From Neocallimastix lanati (nom. inval.) (taxonomy: Eukaryota > Neocallimastigomycota > Neocallimastigomycetes > Neocallimastigales > Neocallimastigaceae), in contig JACVTC010000027.1 of NCBI GenBank assembly GCA_016946835.1, forward strand, positions 1,177,501-1,225,000: a DNA stretch of 47,500 nt, in the 5' to 3' direction. Shown piece by piece: positions 19,541-33,751 of this stretch. The first letter of the stretch is position 1; each line of letters starts with the position of its first letter. Below the pieces are notes generated by a model. It was given only the letters and a program-made list of their open reading frames with translations. It was not told the DNA's origin and ran no database searches. The translations under genes were made by a program, and so were the position numbers.

Positions 19541-20905
19541 ATGGCAGAAGAATTTGACGAATTACATATAATAAAAAATAATTTCTATGCTGGAAATTAT
19601 CCTTTAGTTATTAATGATAGCACAAATCCATCTACTCAGCAAGGAAGATTGGAAAAGCAATGTTTAATTTTCCGTTCATTAATTGCTCTTAGACAATATC
19701 AAAAAATTATTGAAGAAGTAAATGATAATCATCCAGAGGAATTTTGTGCTATTAAATTGTTAGCACAATATTTACTAGCTAAAGAAACAAAAAATTCAGG
19801 AGATATTGAAAATGTATTAAATACAATTAAAAATGTTTTATCTAATTCAAATAGTAATCCAGTTGTAATATTAATGTTTGCAATTATTTACAATTATGAA
19901 GAAATGGTTAGTGAAGCTTTACAAATTCTTGAAAAGGTTAAAACCAGGAATCTTGAATGGTAACATAGATTACTTTAATTAAATAAAAAAAATTAGTACA
20001 AATTTAAATTTAACAATAATAATAAAAATAAATAAATAAATAAATAAATAAAAAAAAATCATAGCAGTTACAAGATTCATAATAACAAATTATTTATTAT
20101 TATTAAATAATCAAATCATTGAGAACTAAATCATAATTTTCAATTTCATAAATATTATTGTTAGTACTGCTTTTTATATTCAACTTTTAATTAAAATCAA
20201 TAGAACTGATTTAGCTCAAAAAGAAGTATCCCAAATGAAATCATGGGCAGATGATGCTGCTCTTGCTCAATTAGCTGAAACCTGGTTAAACTTAGCTTTA
20301 GTAATTTATTATACAATAGTTTAATATATAAAAAATATTAATAATAATTGATTTAGTTATTTTAATTTATTAATTTTAAAAATGTATTTAATTTTTAAAT
20401 TAAAAAATAATAATTACTAATTTTAAGGGTGGGGATAGAAAATATCAAGAATCCTTCTATATATTTGAAGAACTTTCCCAATCAATAAATTCAGTTTCAC
20501 CAAAACTTTTAACTGGAAAAGCTATTTGTAAAATGCATGCTTCTAATTTTGCTGAAGCAGAAAAATTATTATTGGAATCATTAAATAAGAATAGTAATGA
20601 CCCAGATACTTTAGTTAATTTAATTATTTGTTCAAGAGCTCAAGGAAAGCCAGAAGAATTAGTCAATAAATATATAATGTAAGAATAATTTATACAGTAT
20701 AACGAATTTCATTATATATATATATATATATTAAATATCAATGATTAATTTAACTCTAATTTTGTTTATTATGTTGATATTATCATTTTATTATTATTAA
20801 TTAAAAAGGCATTTAAATGAAGTCTATCCAAATCACCCATATATTAAGGATTATGAAGAAAAGGCAACTTTATTTGATAATGCTGCTAAAAGATATACTC
20901 AATAA
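19541..20905 (+). CDS. COPE: Coatomer subunit epsilon (epsilon-COP)
   Basis: Four exons: 19541-19959, 20165-20300, 20428-20678, 20809-20905 (TAA), 300 residues, in phase throughout. The start MAEEFDELHIIKNNFYAGNY matches the family's N-terminal helix, which opens with a D-E-L-type motif followed by an FY-G-Y segment. Helical TPR-like repeats follow, with conserved blocks INRTDLAQKEVSQM, WADDAALAQLAETWLNLA, then YQESFYIFEEL, DPDTLVNLIICSRAQGKPEE and a C-terminal HPYIKDYEEKATLFDNA. Epsilon-COP is the TPR solenoid that stabilises alpha-COP in the COPI coat, for Golgi-to-ER and intra-Golgi transport. The exon 1/2 junction was chosen so that the codon split by the intron gives Cys, as in other COPE proteins (LEC); alternative acceptors in intron 1 give stops or non-homologous residues. 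It converges on the ubiquilin gene. Confidence 0.93.
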
Positions 20906-22144
<1,239 letters not shown>

Positions 22145-22886
22145 TTAATGCTTATTAGCATGATGTAATAAATAGCTAAATCAAAAATATATACATATAA
22201 TTAATTATAAATTGTTATTAAATAATAATAATAATAATAATAATAATATATTTACTTGACAGCTAATTCAACATTTCCTCTTGTACTTTGTAACGCCTTT
22301 AAATTTTCTTTTTTGTCATAAAAGCCCATTTCGTTTAAATTTCTCAATTGTCTAATATTATTTTATTTATAATAAATCAATTTTAATATTATTCTGAACT
22401 ATAATGGTATGGAAAAAAATAATAATAATAAAAAATAAAATAAAAAAAAAAAAAAAAAAAAAAGCATTCAATAAATATGCAAATATATAATATTAAAAGC
22501 ATACTCAGAGTATCGAGCTTCAAGTTCTTCTTGAGTTTCATTTGTGGGAGGTGGTGCATTAAATGGGCTAAACATGTTATTAAATAACTAAATTCTAAAA
22601 ATTAATATATATTAAATATTTTTTTTTAAAAAAAAAAAAAAGTATTAAATTATAAAACTTACATTATTTGGATAAGATGGGAAAGTAGATGAACTTGAAC
22701 TTGACTCTTTTATTATTAAAAATATATATTATATATTATTTATTATATATTATATATTATATATTTTGATTTTAATAATTATAATTAATTTCATTATTAT
22801 TATTTTCTTTAGTATATTACTATGATAAGTATTATCATTTCGTTTAATTTAAATAAAGAAATAGAATATTAAATAATAATAATAAT

Positions 22887-22919
<33 letters not shown>

Positions 22920-24939
22920 GTAATTTATAATTACCACTAGCACTTAAATTCCATGGATTTGGAAGAGCCTATAAAATAATGATATACATTTGTATTAATT
23001 AAAATGATCAAAATATTTTTAAATATTATAAATTTTATATACATCATTATTAATTTTAGTCTTATCAAGTTTTTTTCCGTTTAATAATTTTCTTGCATAA
23101 TATTCATTTTGCTCCTCTATTAATTAAAACAAAGTATAAATAATTTAATTAAGCAATTTAATTAAATTTGCCATTATTTATATTTGATTGAAAACAAATA
23201 ATGATATTATTAATTTACTTGTAGATTTATCTTGTTCTGGTCTTAATGAATCCATTAATGGGCTTTGTACAGTCTGATATAACGACGATAGAGCTTGGAA
23301 ACCTCCTGGAATAGATTCTAAATTATTCATTGCTCTATCTTGATTTCTATTTTTTTTTTTTTTAATAATAATAAAGGAATTATTATTTTATTTGTTAAAA
23401 AAAATAGTATAATTATAAAATTTTTTTATAAATATACCTTAACATTTCATTCATCATTTCTGGATTTCTTGCTATTTCCATACACTATTATTTTAAATCA
23501 TTTTATATTTTTAATAATTATGAATAATTTTAAATTATAAAACATTAATATTTTAAAATCATTTAAAGATTTACTTGTTTTAAATATTCTGGATCATTAA
23601 ATATTTGAGCCATTTCTGGATTTTTTTCAATAACTTTTTTAAATTGTGGATTTGACATATAAATTGATTGTATAAATTCCTATTATAAATTCAAAATATT
23701 TTAATATGATTAATACTAGATTCATTCAATTTAATTTACTAAAAATTAATTTTTCATTACAAATTATTAAATCATATTTACAGGATTACTCATAATAGAT
23801 TGAACAAATGGATTATCAAATAATTGAGATATAAGTTCTGAGTCCATTCCTCCTGCCTCTGGTTTTTTATTTTTTTGTCGAGAAATTGCTTGTGGAGATA
23901 TAGATTGAGTTTTATTTTTTGCTCCACGAACTAAATAAATTGAATTACCATCTCGTATATCTATAATAATATATTTATTGTTTTAATATTATACAATTAA
24001 AAATATTAATATAATATGTATATATGTATATATTGAAAATTCAAAAAATAATATATTTACTATAAAAACTTAATAAATCTTCGTCATTCAAAATCTTTCC
24101 AGAATAAACTAATCTTTGTTCCTCCGGCTTAATATCAGTTAATTCATATAATAAATCTAAATAATATATTATTAAAAATATATTTATATTAATAAATTTA
24201 AAAATTACAATTAATAATATTTTTTTTATTTCTTTTTCATTATTGTTACTATTTATTATATTATTATTTTATTATTATTTTGATTATTATTATCATTATT
24301 TTGATTATCATTGTTAAATTTTAATTAAAAATTTTTGATTTTAATAAATTTTATTTCATTCATAAAGTTTTTTTCATTTTTGTGCTTTAATATTTGGTAT
24401 ATATGAAAATTATATATTTTAATATAATACTTTAATTTAACTTGAAATAAGTTAAATATTATTTTTTTTTTTTATTTTTCTTAATAGTATTATTCTTATT
24501 TCTTTCTTATTATTTATAATTTTTATAAATTTATATTCATAAATTATAATTATTATAAATAATAAATTTCAAATTATTAAAAGATAATTTAATTATTTGT
24601 AATTATATATTGCAGTATTATATTATTATATCTATTATAAATAAATATTTATATATTTTCTTTTTTAATTTTGTTGTCAAAATAATCATATTATAGAATT
24701 CAAAAAAAAAATATATTTATAATATGATTATTATTTATGAATTGCAATAAATCTATATCAACAATCAACAATTATTAATGAATATATAATAATTAATCCA
24801 GTCATTAATAAATAATTCCCAATTATTTACTTTTAAGGTCAGAAACAGTATTTTCGACTAAATCTACTGAAAGTGAAATAGTTTCTTCGTTTCTTTGAAT
24901 AATATTAACTTCAATTGGTTCTGGTACTCTTTCGTCCAT
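22145..24939 (-). CDS. DSK2: Ubiquilin/Dsk2-type shuttle protein (UBL-STI1-UBA)
   Basis: Twelve exons: 24939-24831, 24156-24061, 23960-23782, 23679-23575, 23484-23438, 23346-23219, 23116-23043, 22968-22935, 22706-22663, 22587-22505, 22351-22256, 22175-22145 (341 residues). An N-terminal ubiquitin-like domain (~8-75; EEQRLVYSGKILNDEDLL, then IRDGNSIYLVRG) is followed by an STI1/heat-shock chaperonin region (NPFVQSIMSNP, NPEMAQIF, then RNPEMMNEML and RNQDRAMNNLESIPGGFQAL). The ALPNPW motif precedes the C-terminal UBA (QLRNLNEMGFYD, then ALQSTRGNVELAVNYLL). Such proteins carry ubiquitylated clients to the proteasome: the UBL binds the proteasome and the UBA binds ubiquitin. The UBA has the usual MGF loop, so ubiquitin binding is expected. 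The last exon codes for only ten codons including the stop. It is divergent from the RRM/WD40 gene. Confidence 0.94.
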
Positions 24940-26296
24940 TGTTTTTGTTTTTATTTAAAAACTTCTATATAAAGAAAAAAAAATATGTTAATAACAAATG
25001 AATATTTAATATTGTTATTTTAAAAAATAAGAATAAATAAAAAATTTAAAAAAAACAAATAATAATACTATTCATTTAATAAATAAAAATAAAATACTTT
25101 TTATTATTATATATAACAAGTTTACCTTATTATTACAAAATTGAAATTTAAATTAATTCAATTTTAAGATTATTTTTATTTACAAATTTATATTTTTCCT
25201 TATTTATTTTGATAAACTATTATTCTATTTACATTTTGTTCAATAAAAATAAACATATTATCAATATACTTAATTATTATAGGGGTATTTAATTAATATA
25301 TATTAAATTTATATTGTGCAATATATTAAATGTAACAATTACTTTTTTGATTATATTAATGAAAACCTAACCTATATATAATAATATAAATAATATAATA
25401 TATTTAAGTTTTCATTGGTTTTAAGATGATTATTAAAAAAAATTTTAGTTTAATAAAAAATTCTTTATATTTAAAAAAGCTGAAGAAAAGAAAAGAAAAA
25501 ACGAAACATTTTTATAATTATATATTAAACTTCTAAATTTTCTTTATTATTAATTCAATAAACTAATTTTATTAAATTATAAAATAATATTTATAAAAAA
25601 AGTGGTACTAATATATCAATTACACATAATAATAAAGTATAATAACAAAATTTGTATTGTTATATTTTAAAAAGATCTTATAACACTTCTTAAAAATATT
25701 CATTATACAAATAATACATAAAAAATTATTATTATTTTTCTTTTTAAAGTGTTATTATTAATAAACATTCATTATCTAATATTAAAAAAAAAAAAAAAAA
25801 AAAAAAAGATTATTAATATTATTAATTTAGTATTATTATATTTATATTTTGACTTATTTGGCTAGCAATAATTTTAAGTTAAAATATTATCACAATTAAT
25901 TTGTAGAAATTTTATTACTTAATTTGTGGCTCATATTTTTTTAATCAAGCCACATTTGATTAAACATAAAATGATGAAAAACAAATGACAAATCACTCTT
26001 TTATAATTATATAAATTTATTAAAAATATTTATATATATGTAGTTTAATGTTTTTAGTTTTATAATATTATTTTAAAAAATAAGTTTACTACTTTCAATA
26101 ATCCATTTAAAATTAATTTTATTAAATAATAGTTTTTTTTACTTATTTTATTTTAATGACATCGTTGTTGTAAAACAAATTATATATATAGAATGAAATC
26201 AATGACTTTTACATTATTGCAAATATCAAACTTAAAATTTATTTATAAATATATTTATCATAATTATTTTTTTATTTATAAATATTGAAAATTAAA
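24940..26296. other. Divergent intergenic region (ubiquilin / RRM-WD40 gene)
   Basis: About 1.36 kb without a supportable gene. A 26-A run lies at 25782-25807. An ATCAAGCCACA motif near 25944-25954 resembles the 47-bp repeat of 6065/7090. Promoters for both flanking genes are expected here. Confidence 0.6.
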
Positions 26297-29200
26297 ATGA
26301 ATCGAAATAATTTATATAATAAATTACCAATAAATGATATTAATTGGCATGTGGTTGTGGAAAATTTTCCTGAAGGTATAACAGAGATGGAATTATTTGA
26401 TGCCATTAAAAGTCCATATCCCCCAATATCAATAATTTTAGAGAATTATTGTGCAATAGTCACTTATAATACTGTTAAAGAAGTAATTTTAATATATATA
26501 TTTCATTATGTTCTTATTTTAAATATTGATTGTGTAAAAAATATAAAATTAATTTAATTTTAAAAATTCTAATAATATTATCTAGGCAGTAGAATCTATA
26601 AGATCAAATGTATTTAAAAAAATTAAAGATAAAGAAATAATTCTTCATTTTAACATGTAATTTTTCTTTGTTAATTAATTTATATATCTAAATTATTAGA
26701 AATAACTTACATTATTTATTTATTTATTTATTTATTTATATAATTAATTTTAATATTGTTCTGATTGATTAAAATGGTTTAAACAACAAAAATAATACTA
26801 AAGGAATTATTTAAAGAAAAGAGCATATCGATTTACAATATTTAAAATTAATTTAACAGATTTGTCAAATCATACGGTATTTAGTATTTATATTTAAAAA
26901 TTTTATTTATTCAAATTTATCTATAAACTAATTTTATATGTTATACATAAACATTTTATATAAAGTATAAAACTTTATATTATCATTTTGTTCAGTATGG
27001 AGATATTTTAGGAATTGAAAAAATAAACGAAAGAAAGAGAATTGATATTTATTATCCCTCACAAGGTGAGGCCAAATTAGCTGAAAAGGTATATTAATAT
27101 AAATAAATAAAAATAAATAAATAAATAAAATAAATTATAAGATAAATAAATATTAATTATAAGTAATATTAATTCAAATAAAATATTTATTAATAATTAA
27201 GAATGCAAAAGAGGTATTTATAATTTAAATTTTATTATATAATATTGGTATATGAAAGTAATTTATAATTAAAAAATATTAATTTATTTTATTTAATTCA
27301 TTATTTCTAATATAAATAAGTGCTCAATGGAGATCTTTCCTAATTCTTCAAGGATTATTACAGAAGTGATATCTCCATTTACTAAAAATTCTCAAAAACT
27401 AACAAATTTGGCTTACGCAATAACAATACCTATACCGTGTAATTCGGAAGATAATAATATTAAAATGCCTTCGTTTTCAGTTAAAACACAAAAAAATAAG
27501 TATTTTAACCCAATGAATTATACACATAAACCTTTTCAAGTGAAAATAAATAATCTTAATCATCAAAAAGTCAACAGTATTTCAATGAGAGCATCATATC
27601 TTAATAATAATTATTATGACAGAGATGATCCAATGAATGACACATATCCAATCTTGAATATGAATATGGATAATGCAAGTATAATGAATAATGATGTACA
27701 GTTATCATCATTTCATAAACAACATAATGTAAACCAAATTCAAAATAGTTCTAGATCCGTTCATAAAATAATTAATTCAGAATATAATGATAATAACAAT
27801 CATAATTTTTATAAAAATAATATTCTTGATAATAAATCATTATTAAATAATAATATAACAAATAAAAAAATGTTAAAATCAAATGTAAATAGAAATATGT
27901 TAAATAATATGAGAGTTAATAATAATAATAACAATAATAATAATAATATAATTAATGTTAATGATGATAAAATTAATAGTGATGCTACTAATAATTTTAG
28001 TTATGAAATTGACGAAATTGATAATAAATATAAACAAAATGGAAAAAGTGTTGAATCTAAGAATAATAAGATAAAAAAATCATTACAAGATAAAAAAAAT
28101 GAGAGTAAAGAAAATAAATTTAAAAATATAGGATATGAAAAATTATATGAATCTACTGATAATAGAACAAAAAATGGAATTCATGAAAATCCAAGAAAAG
28201 TGAATATAATTAATTTAGAAAACGAAATAAGTATATCACAGGAAAATATGAATAAAAATAATAAAAATAACATAAATAAGGAGAAAAAAATGAAAATACA
28301 AAACTGCGAAATTATTGATGTTGAGGAATTTAATAAACGAATATTAGATAATAAAGATGTGATTAGTGGAAATAAAAGACAAAAGAAAGATTCAAATTCT
28401 TATATAGAACAAACTCAAGGAACAATCAAGTCATGTTCATATGATATTGAAAATTTAAATAAAAAACATACAAATAATAAAAATAATAATTTTCATTTAA
28501 GTAATGATTCTTCAACTACAAATGATATAAATATTAAAAATGTTCAGGAAAAAATAACGAATGTTAAAACTAAAAAAGTCAATTCATTATTGTTAAAATC
28601 AAAAGTTTACAAGGAAAATTCAAATAATTCCGATATACAGACAAAATCAGAATTAATAAATGGCGATTTTAAAATTAATGTTAACAGAAATAAAAGTGTG
28701 AATGAAAATTATAATAATAATTATAAAGATAGTGATAATATAGGAATTTCCCCATTAAAAAATAAAATCTTCATTGATTTAGAAGAAAAAGATGATATAT
28801 CTTTAAATTTAGGTAAATTTTAAACTAATTATTAAAATGATAATATGTATTAATATAAAATTATATGTAATAATAATAAATATAACATAATAAATTTTAA
28901 AAATAGAAAAATCAAATAAAAAGAATGACAATGAAGATAATAATTCACAAATTAAGGTACATATATATATAGTAATATAAATAAATATAAATAAGTAAAT
29001 ATAAAAATAAAAATAAAAATTTTTATTATTTATAATAATAATTTTATAATAATTTAAAAATTAAATTAAGATCAAATATAATATTAAAACAAAGAAAAAT
29101 TCAAAAAAAGGTATAATATTATATATATAACTATTTTTTATATTTTATTTTATTTTATTATTTTTATTTTTATTTTTATTTTTATTTTTTAATATATAAA

Positions 29201-30373
29201 TTAGTATTATAATATTTTTGAATTTATCTTGTATTTTTAATTATTAAAATTTCATTTATTATTATTGTTTTAATATAGATAATAATAATGTAATTTCAAC
29301 TAGTTATAATTTTGTAAAATTTGATAATATAACATTATCAAAATATTGTTATCAATATCATTTTTTATACAAATATCGTTGTAATAAATATTGTGAATCT
29401 ATTACTTGGGGAGGCTATAAAGACTATGATGATTATAGACAGTTTAAATTATATTTAGGTATATTAATAAAGTATAATAAAATTTTAATATATTTATATT
29501 TTTAAATTAACTATATATATAAAAAAAAAAAAATTTTAAATCAAAAAAATTTTAAATAACTTTGTTATAATAGATAATAGTGATTATTCATTATCTGTTT
29601 TAACAACTGATTTATATTCAATTAATAATCCTGCTATTATAAGACAAATGGCATTTGATGAAGTTGTAAACTATAATGTATGTAATATTATAATAATATT
29701 AATTTAACACTTTTTTGTTATTATTATTTTATTTATTTTAATAATAATTTGTAATATTTATATATTAATATATATACATATATATATTTAAAGAATATTA
29801 ATTATATAGGTGATATTGAGTATGAAAGATCAATGAATCATAATTTAATGTAAGAAAATTTAATATAATATATATATATATATATATAATCATTAATATG
29901 ATATAATAATAATAATACAATATGTTTTGATTTTATATATTTTACAGTTATTCTCAGCAATCAGATGTATTACTTAGTAATATAGATAATCAACATTATT
30001 ATATATGGAATCTTAAAAATAATAATTATTCATCATATAATTATGATAAAGATTCAATAATTAATTTAAAAGAACCATCATTAAAGTAATTAAATATACA
30101 ATTAAGTTAAAAAAAAAAAAAAAAAAAAATAATAAGTTAAATTTTATTTTATTATTATTATTGTTATAATTAATCAAATTACTTAATAGATTACAGTATA
30201 ATGGAATTTTATGTGATTCGATAACTTTAACAGAATCATCTATTTTTGGTTTAGATTCAAATGGAAATTTGGCAAAATGGAATTTAGATATAGTTCCTTC
30301 AATAAATAATTGTATATATTATTAATATTAATATAATTATTAATACAATTAATTTTTATAAGAATATGTTAGT

Positions 30374-30404
<31 letters not shown>

Positions 30405-30601
30405 CTAATATTTTTGTAGATGATAAAACAGATATTTGTTCTATTAGTCCACAGACAATAATAAAACTTAATAATAATGAAAAAATCAAAAAAATAAAAA
30501 CATATTCAAATAATAATCAAGAAAAATTAGTTACTTTATCTACAAATAATAATATAATATTTTATGATTTAAAAAATGATGATTTCAAACCAATAAATAA
30601 T

Positions 30602-30646
<45 letters not shown>

Positions 30647-31531
30647 TATTTTAATATTTTTATTATTTATTTTGTTTTATTAAAATTATTAATTATATTA
30701 TAATTTTATTTAAAAAAAAAAAAAAAATAGATTATAAAAGCACATAATTCTGATATTACAACTATTGATATTAATCCAATTAATTCATTTTATGTTCTAA
30801 CAGGAGGTGAAGATAATTATATAAAAGTTTGGGACTTAAGAAATCCTGTAAGTAATATTATACTCAAATAATTAAATTGTAGTGACAATAGTATTTATGT
30901 GTTAAATAAATAAAGAATATAAATAATTGTTATATTAATTATTATTATTATTATTTAATATAATATAAATTAAAGAATGTGGAATTAATATCATCATGCT
31001 TTTATTCAAACGGAATTAATAAATTAAGATGGTGTCCACATTTGAGTAATACTTTTTGTTGTAGTTCAAAAAATGGAATTATTTCTATATGGTCAATGAA
31101 TTCTTTATCTGAAAACAAACCATTGATGATTAATAATGAATAGTAAATATATATATAATTTGATTATTATTATGTTTTTTAAAAATAATTTTTTTTTTTT
31201 TTTAACATTATATACTATTGTTTTATATATATAGTCAAAGTGATCAACCTATAAAAGTAGATTTTGAATGGAATCCTAATAAAGAACAAGAGGGTACAAT
31301 TGCAAGTGTTGATAAACCTGGTATTAAGAATATGAGAGATTCATGTGTCCAAGGTAAATTCTACAAAAGTTAATAAATATATATAAATTAATTTGTAAAA
31401 TTATAATAATGTTTTATAATTACTTATATTTTTTTTAAAAAAAAAAAATAAAATAAAATAAAATAAAAAATATTTATATAGTTTGGAGGCCTCTTATATA
31501 TACCTATTTATACAAAGGTTTAATTAAATGA
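26297..31531 (+). CDS. Large protein: RRM-like N-terminus, Asn-rich linker, WD40 C-terminus
   Basis: Seventeen exons: 26297-26482, 26586-26656, 26822-26876, 26996-27088, 27321-28812, 28907-28956, 29071-29110, 29279-29458, 29574-29677, 29794-29849, 29948-30085, 30190-30311, 30420-30601, 30731-30847, 30976-31142, 31235-31353, 31482-31531 (1,073 residues, every junction in phase). Residues ~14-135 look like an RRM (WHVVVENFPEG; YGDILGIEKI). Residues ~136-640 are disordered, Asn/Lys-rich. The end is a WD40 propeller (GLDSNGNLAKWNLD; GGEDNYIKVWDLRNP; SSKNGIISIWSM; VDFEWNPNKE; SCVQVWRPL). The last blades resemble RbAp48/MSI1-type histone-binding WD40 proteins, but the histone H4-binding N-terminal helix is not seen, so I do not assign that function. 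It starts at the first ATG, directly before the RRM-like block. It could be two fused genes, but the phases connect without a gap. Confidence 0.8.
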
Positions 31532-31559
31532 ATATAAATAATTTATATTCATTTAATTA
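31521..31559. repeat. Perfect 19-bp inverted repeat spanning the stop codon
   Basis: Arms 31521-31539 and 31541-31559 pair perfectly around a single A. The left arm includes the last codons and the TGA (31529-31531) of the WD40 gene. In the mRNA this is a 19-bp stem with almost no room for a loop, so a shorter stem with a small loop is the realistic form. Confidence 0.85.
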
Positions 31560-31866
31560 GGTTTATTAAAAAAAAAAAAAAAAATTATTATTATTATTAT
31601 TATTTGTTTTGAATGAAGAATTTAATATCTATAATTATTATTATTAAATTGAATTTTATAAATTATAATTATTTTCTTTTAATAAATATATATACATTGA
31701 TAATTTTTTATTATTATTATTATTATTTATTGCTTCTATTTTATTTTTATTATATTTTATTTTATTTTTTTTTTTATTTTTAATTTTAATTTTATTTAAT
31801 TAATTTGATTTGTATATAAAAAGATTATGTTGTAAAAAAAAAAAAAAAAAAAAAAAAAATAAAAAA

Positions 31867-31907
<41 letters not shown>

Positions 31908-32095
31908 GAATAAAACAAGATAAGAAATTTAAACTTTTTTTAATTATAATTTTAAATTTTCGTTATTATTAAGAAAATTCTTATTTTATTTTACTTTTTT
32001 TTTTTTTTTTTTTTCGATTAAATAAATAAAAATATTAAAATATTAAAAATTATATTGACATATGCATATATAAATTTATATAAATATTTATTATA

Positions 32096-33751
32096 ATGAA
32101 AAATAAATTTAATTTCTGTATATTATTATCATTATTAAGTAAAATTGTTGATTCAAGGGATGAGGATGAGACTATTGGAGCATATAAAAGTGTTCCTGAT
32201 CCATCAAATTTAAAATTTAGAACCGGAAATTGTTTAGGTTATATAGGTGGCATTTGGGATGATGCAAAAAATTCTTATTTAGCTGCTATGGCTGGTTTAG
32301 ATGGTCAAAGAAAAAAACTTCCAGAAAATCATTTAACTACTTGGGGATATGGAATTGAAGTTGGTGATTGTAAATATAATAATGAGATAGGCATTTATGA
32401 TTTAATAGCTTATTTAGCAACCCCTACAGCAGAACACTCAACAAATCCAAACAATCCCGAAAATTTTCCACCACTTAATTTATATGACAAGATTTGGAAT
32501 GATGATGGAACTGTAAATCCAGATAATTATTGGGCAAATTATGTTTATAAACTAGTTGAAAATTACAAACCATATGTATTAATTTATGAGGTCTGGAACG
32601 AACCTGATTACACAAGGAGTTATGATAAAATTGATTCATGGTATACAAGCCAACCTGATGCCTCTATTTTATCTCATTGGAATAGCGATATTTTCTCTTA
32701 TATTAGATTATTACGAATTACGTATGAAGTTGTTAAGAAGTATCATCCAGAAGCATATGTTGCTACTGGTGGTTTAGGATATGATTCATTTTTGGATGCC
32801 ATTTTAAGATATACTGATAATCCAGATGGTGGCCAAGTAACGTCAGAGTATCCAGCAAAAGGGGGAGCATATTTTGATTGCCAATCTTTCCATAAATATC
32901 CAAGATATGGAACCACTGATGTTCAAACCAAAAAAGTATATAACAAGTTCGCCAGTGATTCGTATTCCATGAATATGATGACAATGAAAAAAAATCATGA
33001 ATATCTTATAAGAAAATATGGATTTGATGGTAAAAAATATCCCGAAAAAATATATATATGTTCAGAAAGTGGAGTAGATTCAACTGGTGATTATGGAAGT
33101 GATTTAATCAGAAGGAATTTTAATTTGAAAACACCTTTGTATGCATTAGAATATAATATTACCCAAATTCATTATTTTGTTACAGCAGATGGTAATTCTG
33201 AAGGAAATGGTGATTATTTACCAGGAATTAAATCTAAAACCATGGAAAATGCGATGGATTTAATGAAGCCTTCAACAAAAGCCAGATTAGTATTAAAGAA
33301 ATTTAATTTATCAAAAATGAAAGTTGACATAGATAAAACCAAAAAATGGAGAGAACAATTAGGCACTGGATTAACAGGTATAGTATTAGTTCCAAAGTTC
33401 CCCAAAGAAAATGAAGAAGAATGGCATGAATTAGTATATTCTGCCTGGATTGAATGTTTTGAAGAAGAAACAGAAGAAACTATCGAAAAAGAATTAACAT
33501 TTGATATTTATGCTGAACAAATTGATTATAAACAAAATATCTCATATATTGGAAAGAAAGGAATAGTTAAACTATCAAGTACACCATTATTCTTTTATGA
33601 AACATCAAATAGTGAATATATTAATGATGAAAATAAAAATAAAGAAGATGATAACCATAAAAGTGAAGACAATGGTTATATTAGTTATAAATCAAAAGTT
33701 ATCTATCATAGTATATTAATTAGTTTATTTATTGGAATGCTTTTTTATTAA
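32096..33751 (+). CDS. GPI-anchored glycoside hydrolase-like protein (clan GH-A type)
   Basis: A single exon of 551 residues. Residues 1-20 are a signal peptide and the last ~20 (VIYHSILISLFIGMLFY after a polar Asp/Lys/Asn stretch) are a GPI-attachment signal, so the protein is predicted on the outer cell surface. The body looks like a clan GH-A (beta/alpha)8 hydrolase. The acid/base Glu is in YEVWNEPDY (E169). A candidate nucleophile Glu is in YICSESGVD (E324), 155 residues later, a spacing usual for the clan. Trp/His/Tyr-rich blocks (FDCQSFHKYP, IHYFVTADG) fit a sugar cleft. No carbohydrate-binding module or dockerin is present, so it is probably not a cellulosome part but a wall or surface glycosidase. 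The family (GH5/GH39/other) cannot be fixed by eye. It stands out by having no introns among intron-rich neighbours, compatible with later acquisition or retroposition. Confidence 0.75.
   Translation: MKNKFNFCILLSLLSKIVDSRDEDETIGAYKSVPDPSNLKFRTGNCLGYIGGIWDDAKNSYLAAMAGLDGQRKKLPENHLTTWGYGIEVGDCKYNNEIGIYDLIAYLATPTAEHSTNPNNPENFPPLNLYDKIWNDDGTVNPDNYWANYVYKLVENYKPYVLIYEVWNEPDYTRSYDKIDSWYTSQPDASILSHWNSDIFSYIRLLRITYEVVKKYHPEAYVATGGLGYDSFLDAILRYTDNPDGGQVTSEYPAKGGAYFDCQSFHKYPRYGTTDVQTKKVYNKFASDSYSMNMMTMKKNHEYLIRKYGFDGKKYPEKIYICSESGVDSTGDYGSDLIRRNFNLKTPLYALEYNITQIHYFVTADGNSEGNGDYLPGIKSKTMENAMDLMKPSTKARLVLKKFNLSKMKVDIDKTKKWREQLGTGLTGIVLVPKFPKENEEEWHELVYSAWIECFEEETEETIEKELTFDIYAEQIDYKQNISYIGKKGIVKLSSTPLFFYETSNSEYINDENKNKEDDNHKSEDNGYISYKSKVIYHSILISLFIGMLFY

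Noticed and set aside
20060-20164. Alternative first acceptors for COPE exon 2 (after CATAG or GCAG near 20064-20068)
   Set aside because: They lead to stops or to peptide unlike epsilon-COP. The acceptor at 20163-20164 restores the conserved Cys and the TPR helix.
32586-33405. Three other-frame ORFs inside the glycosidase gene
   Set aside because: They overlap the main 551-codon frame, which carries the catalytic motifs and both sorting signals.
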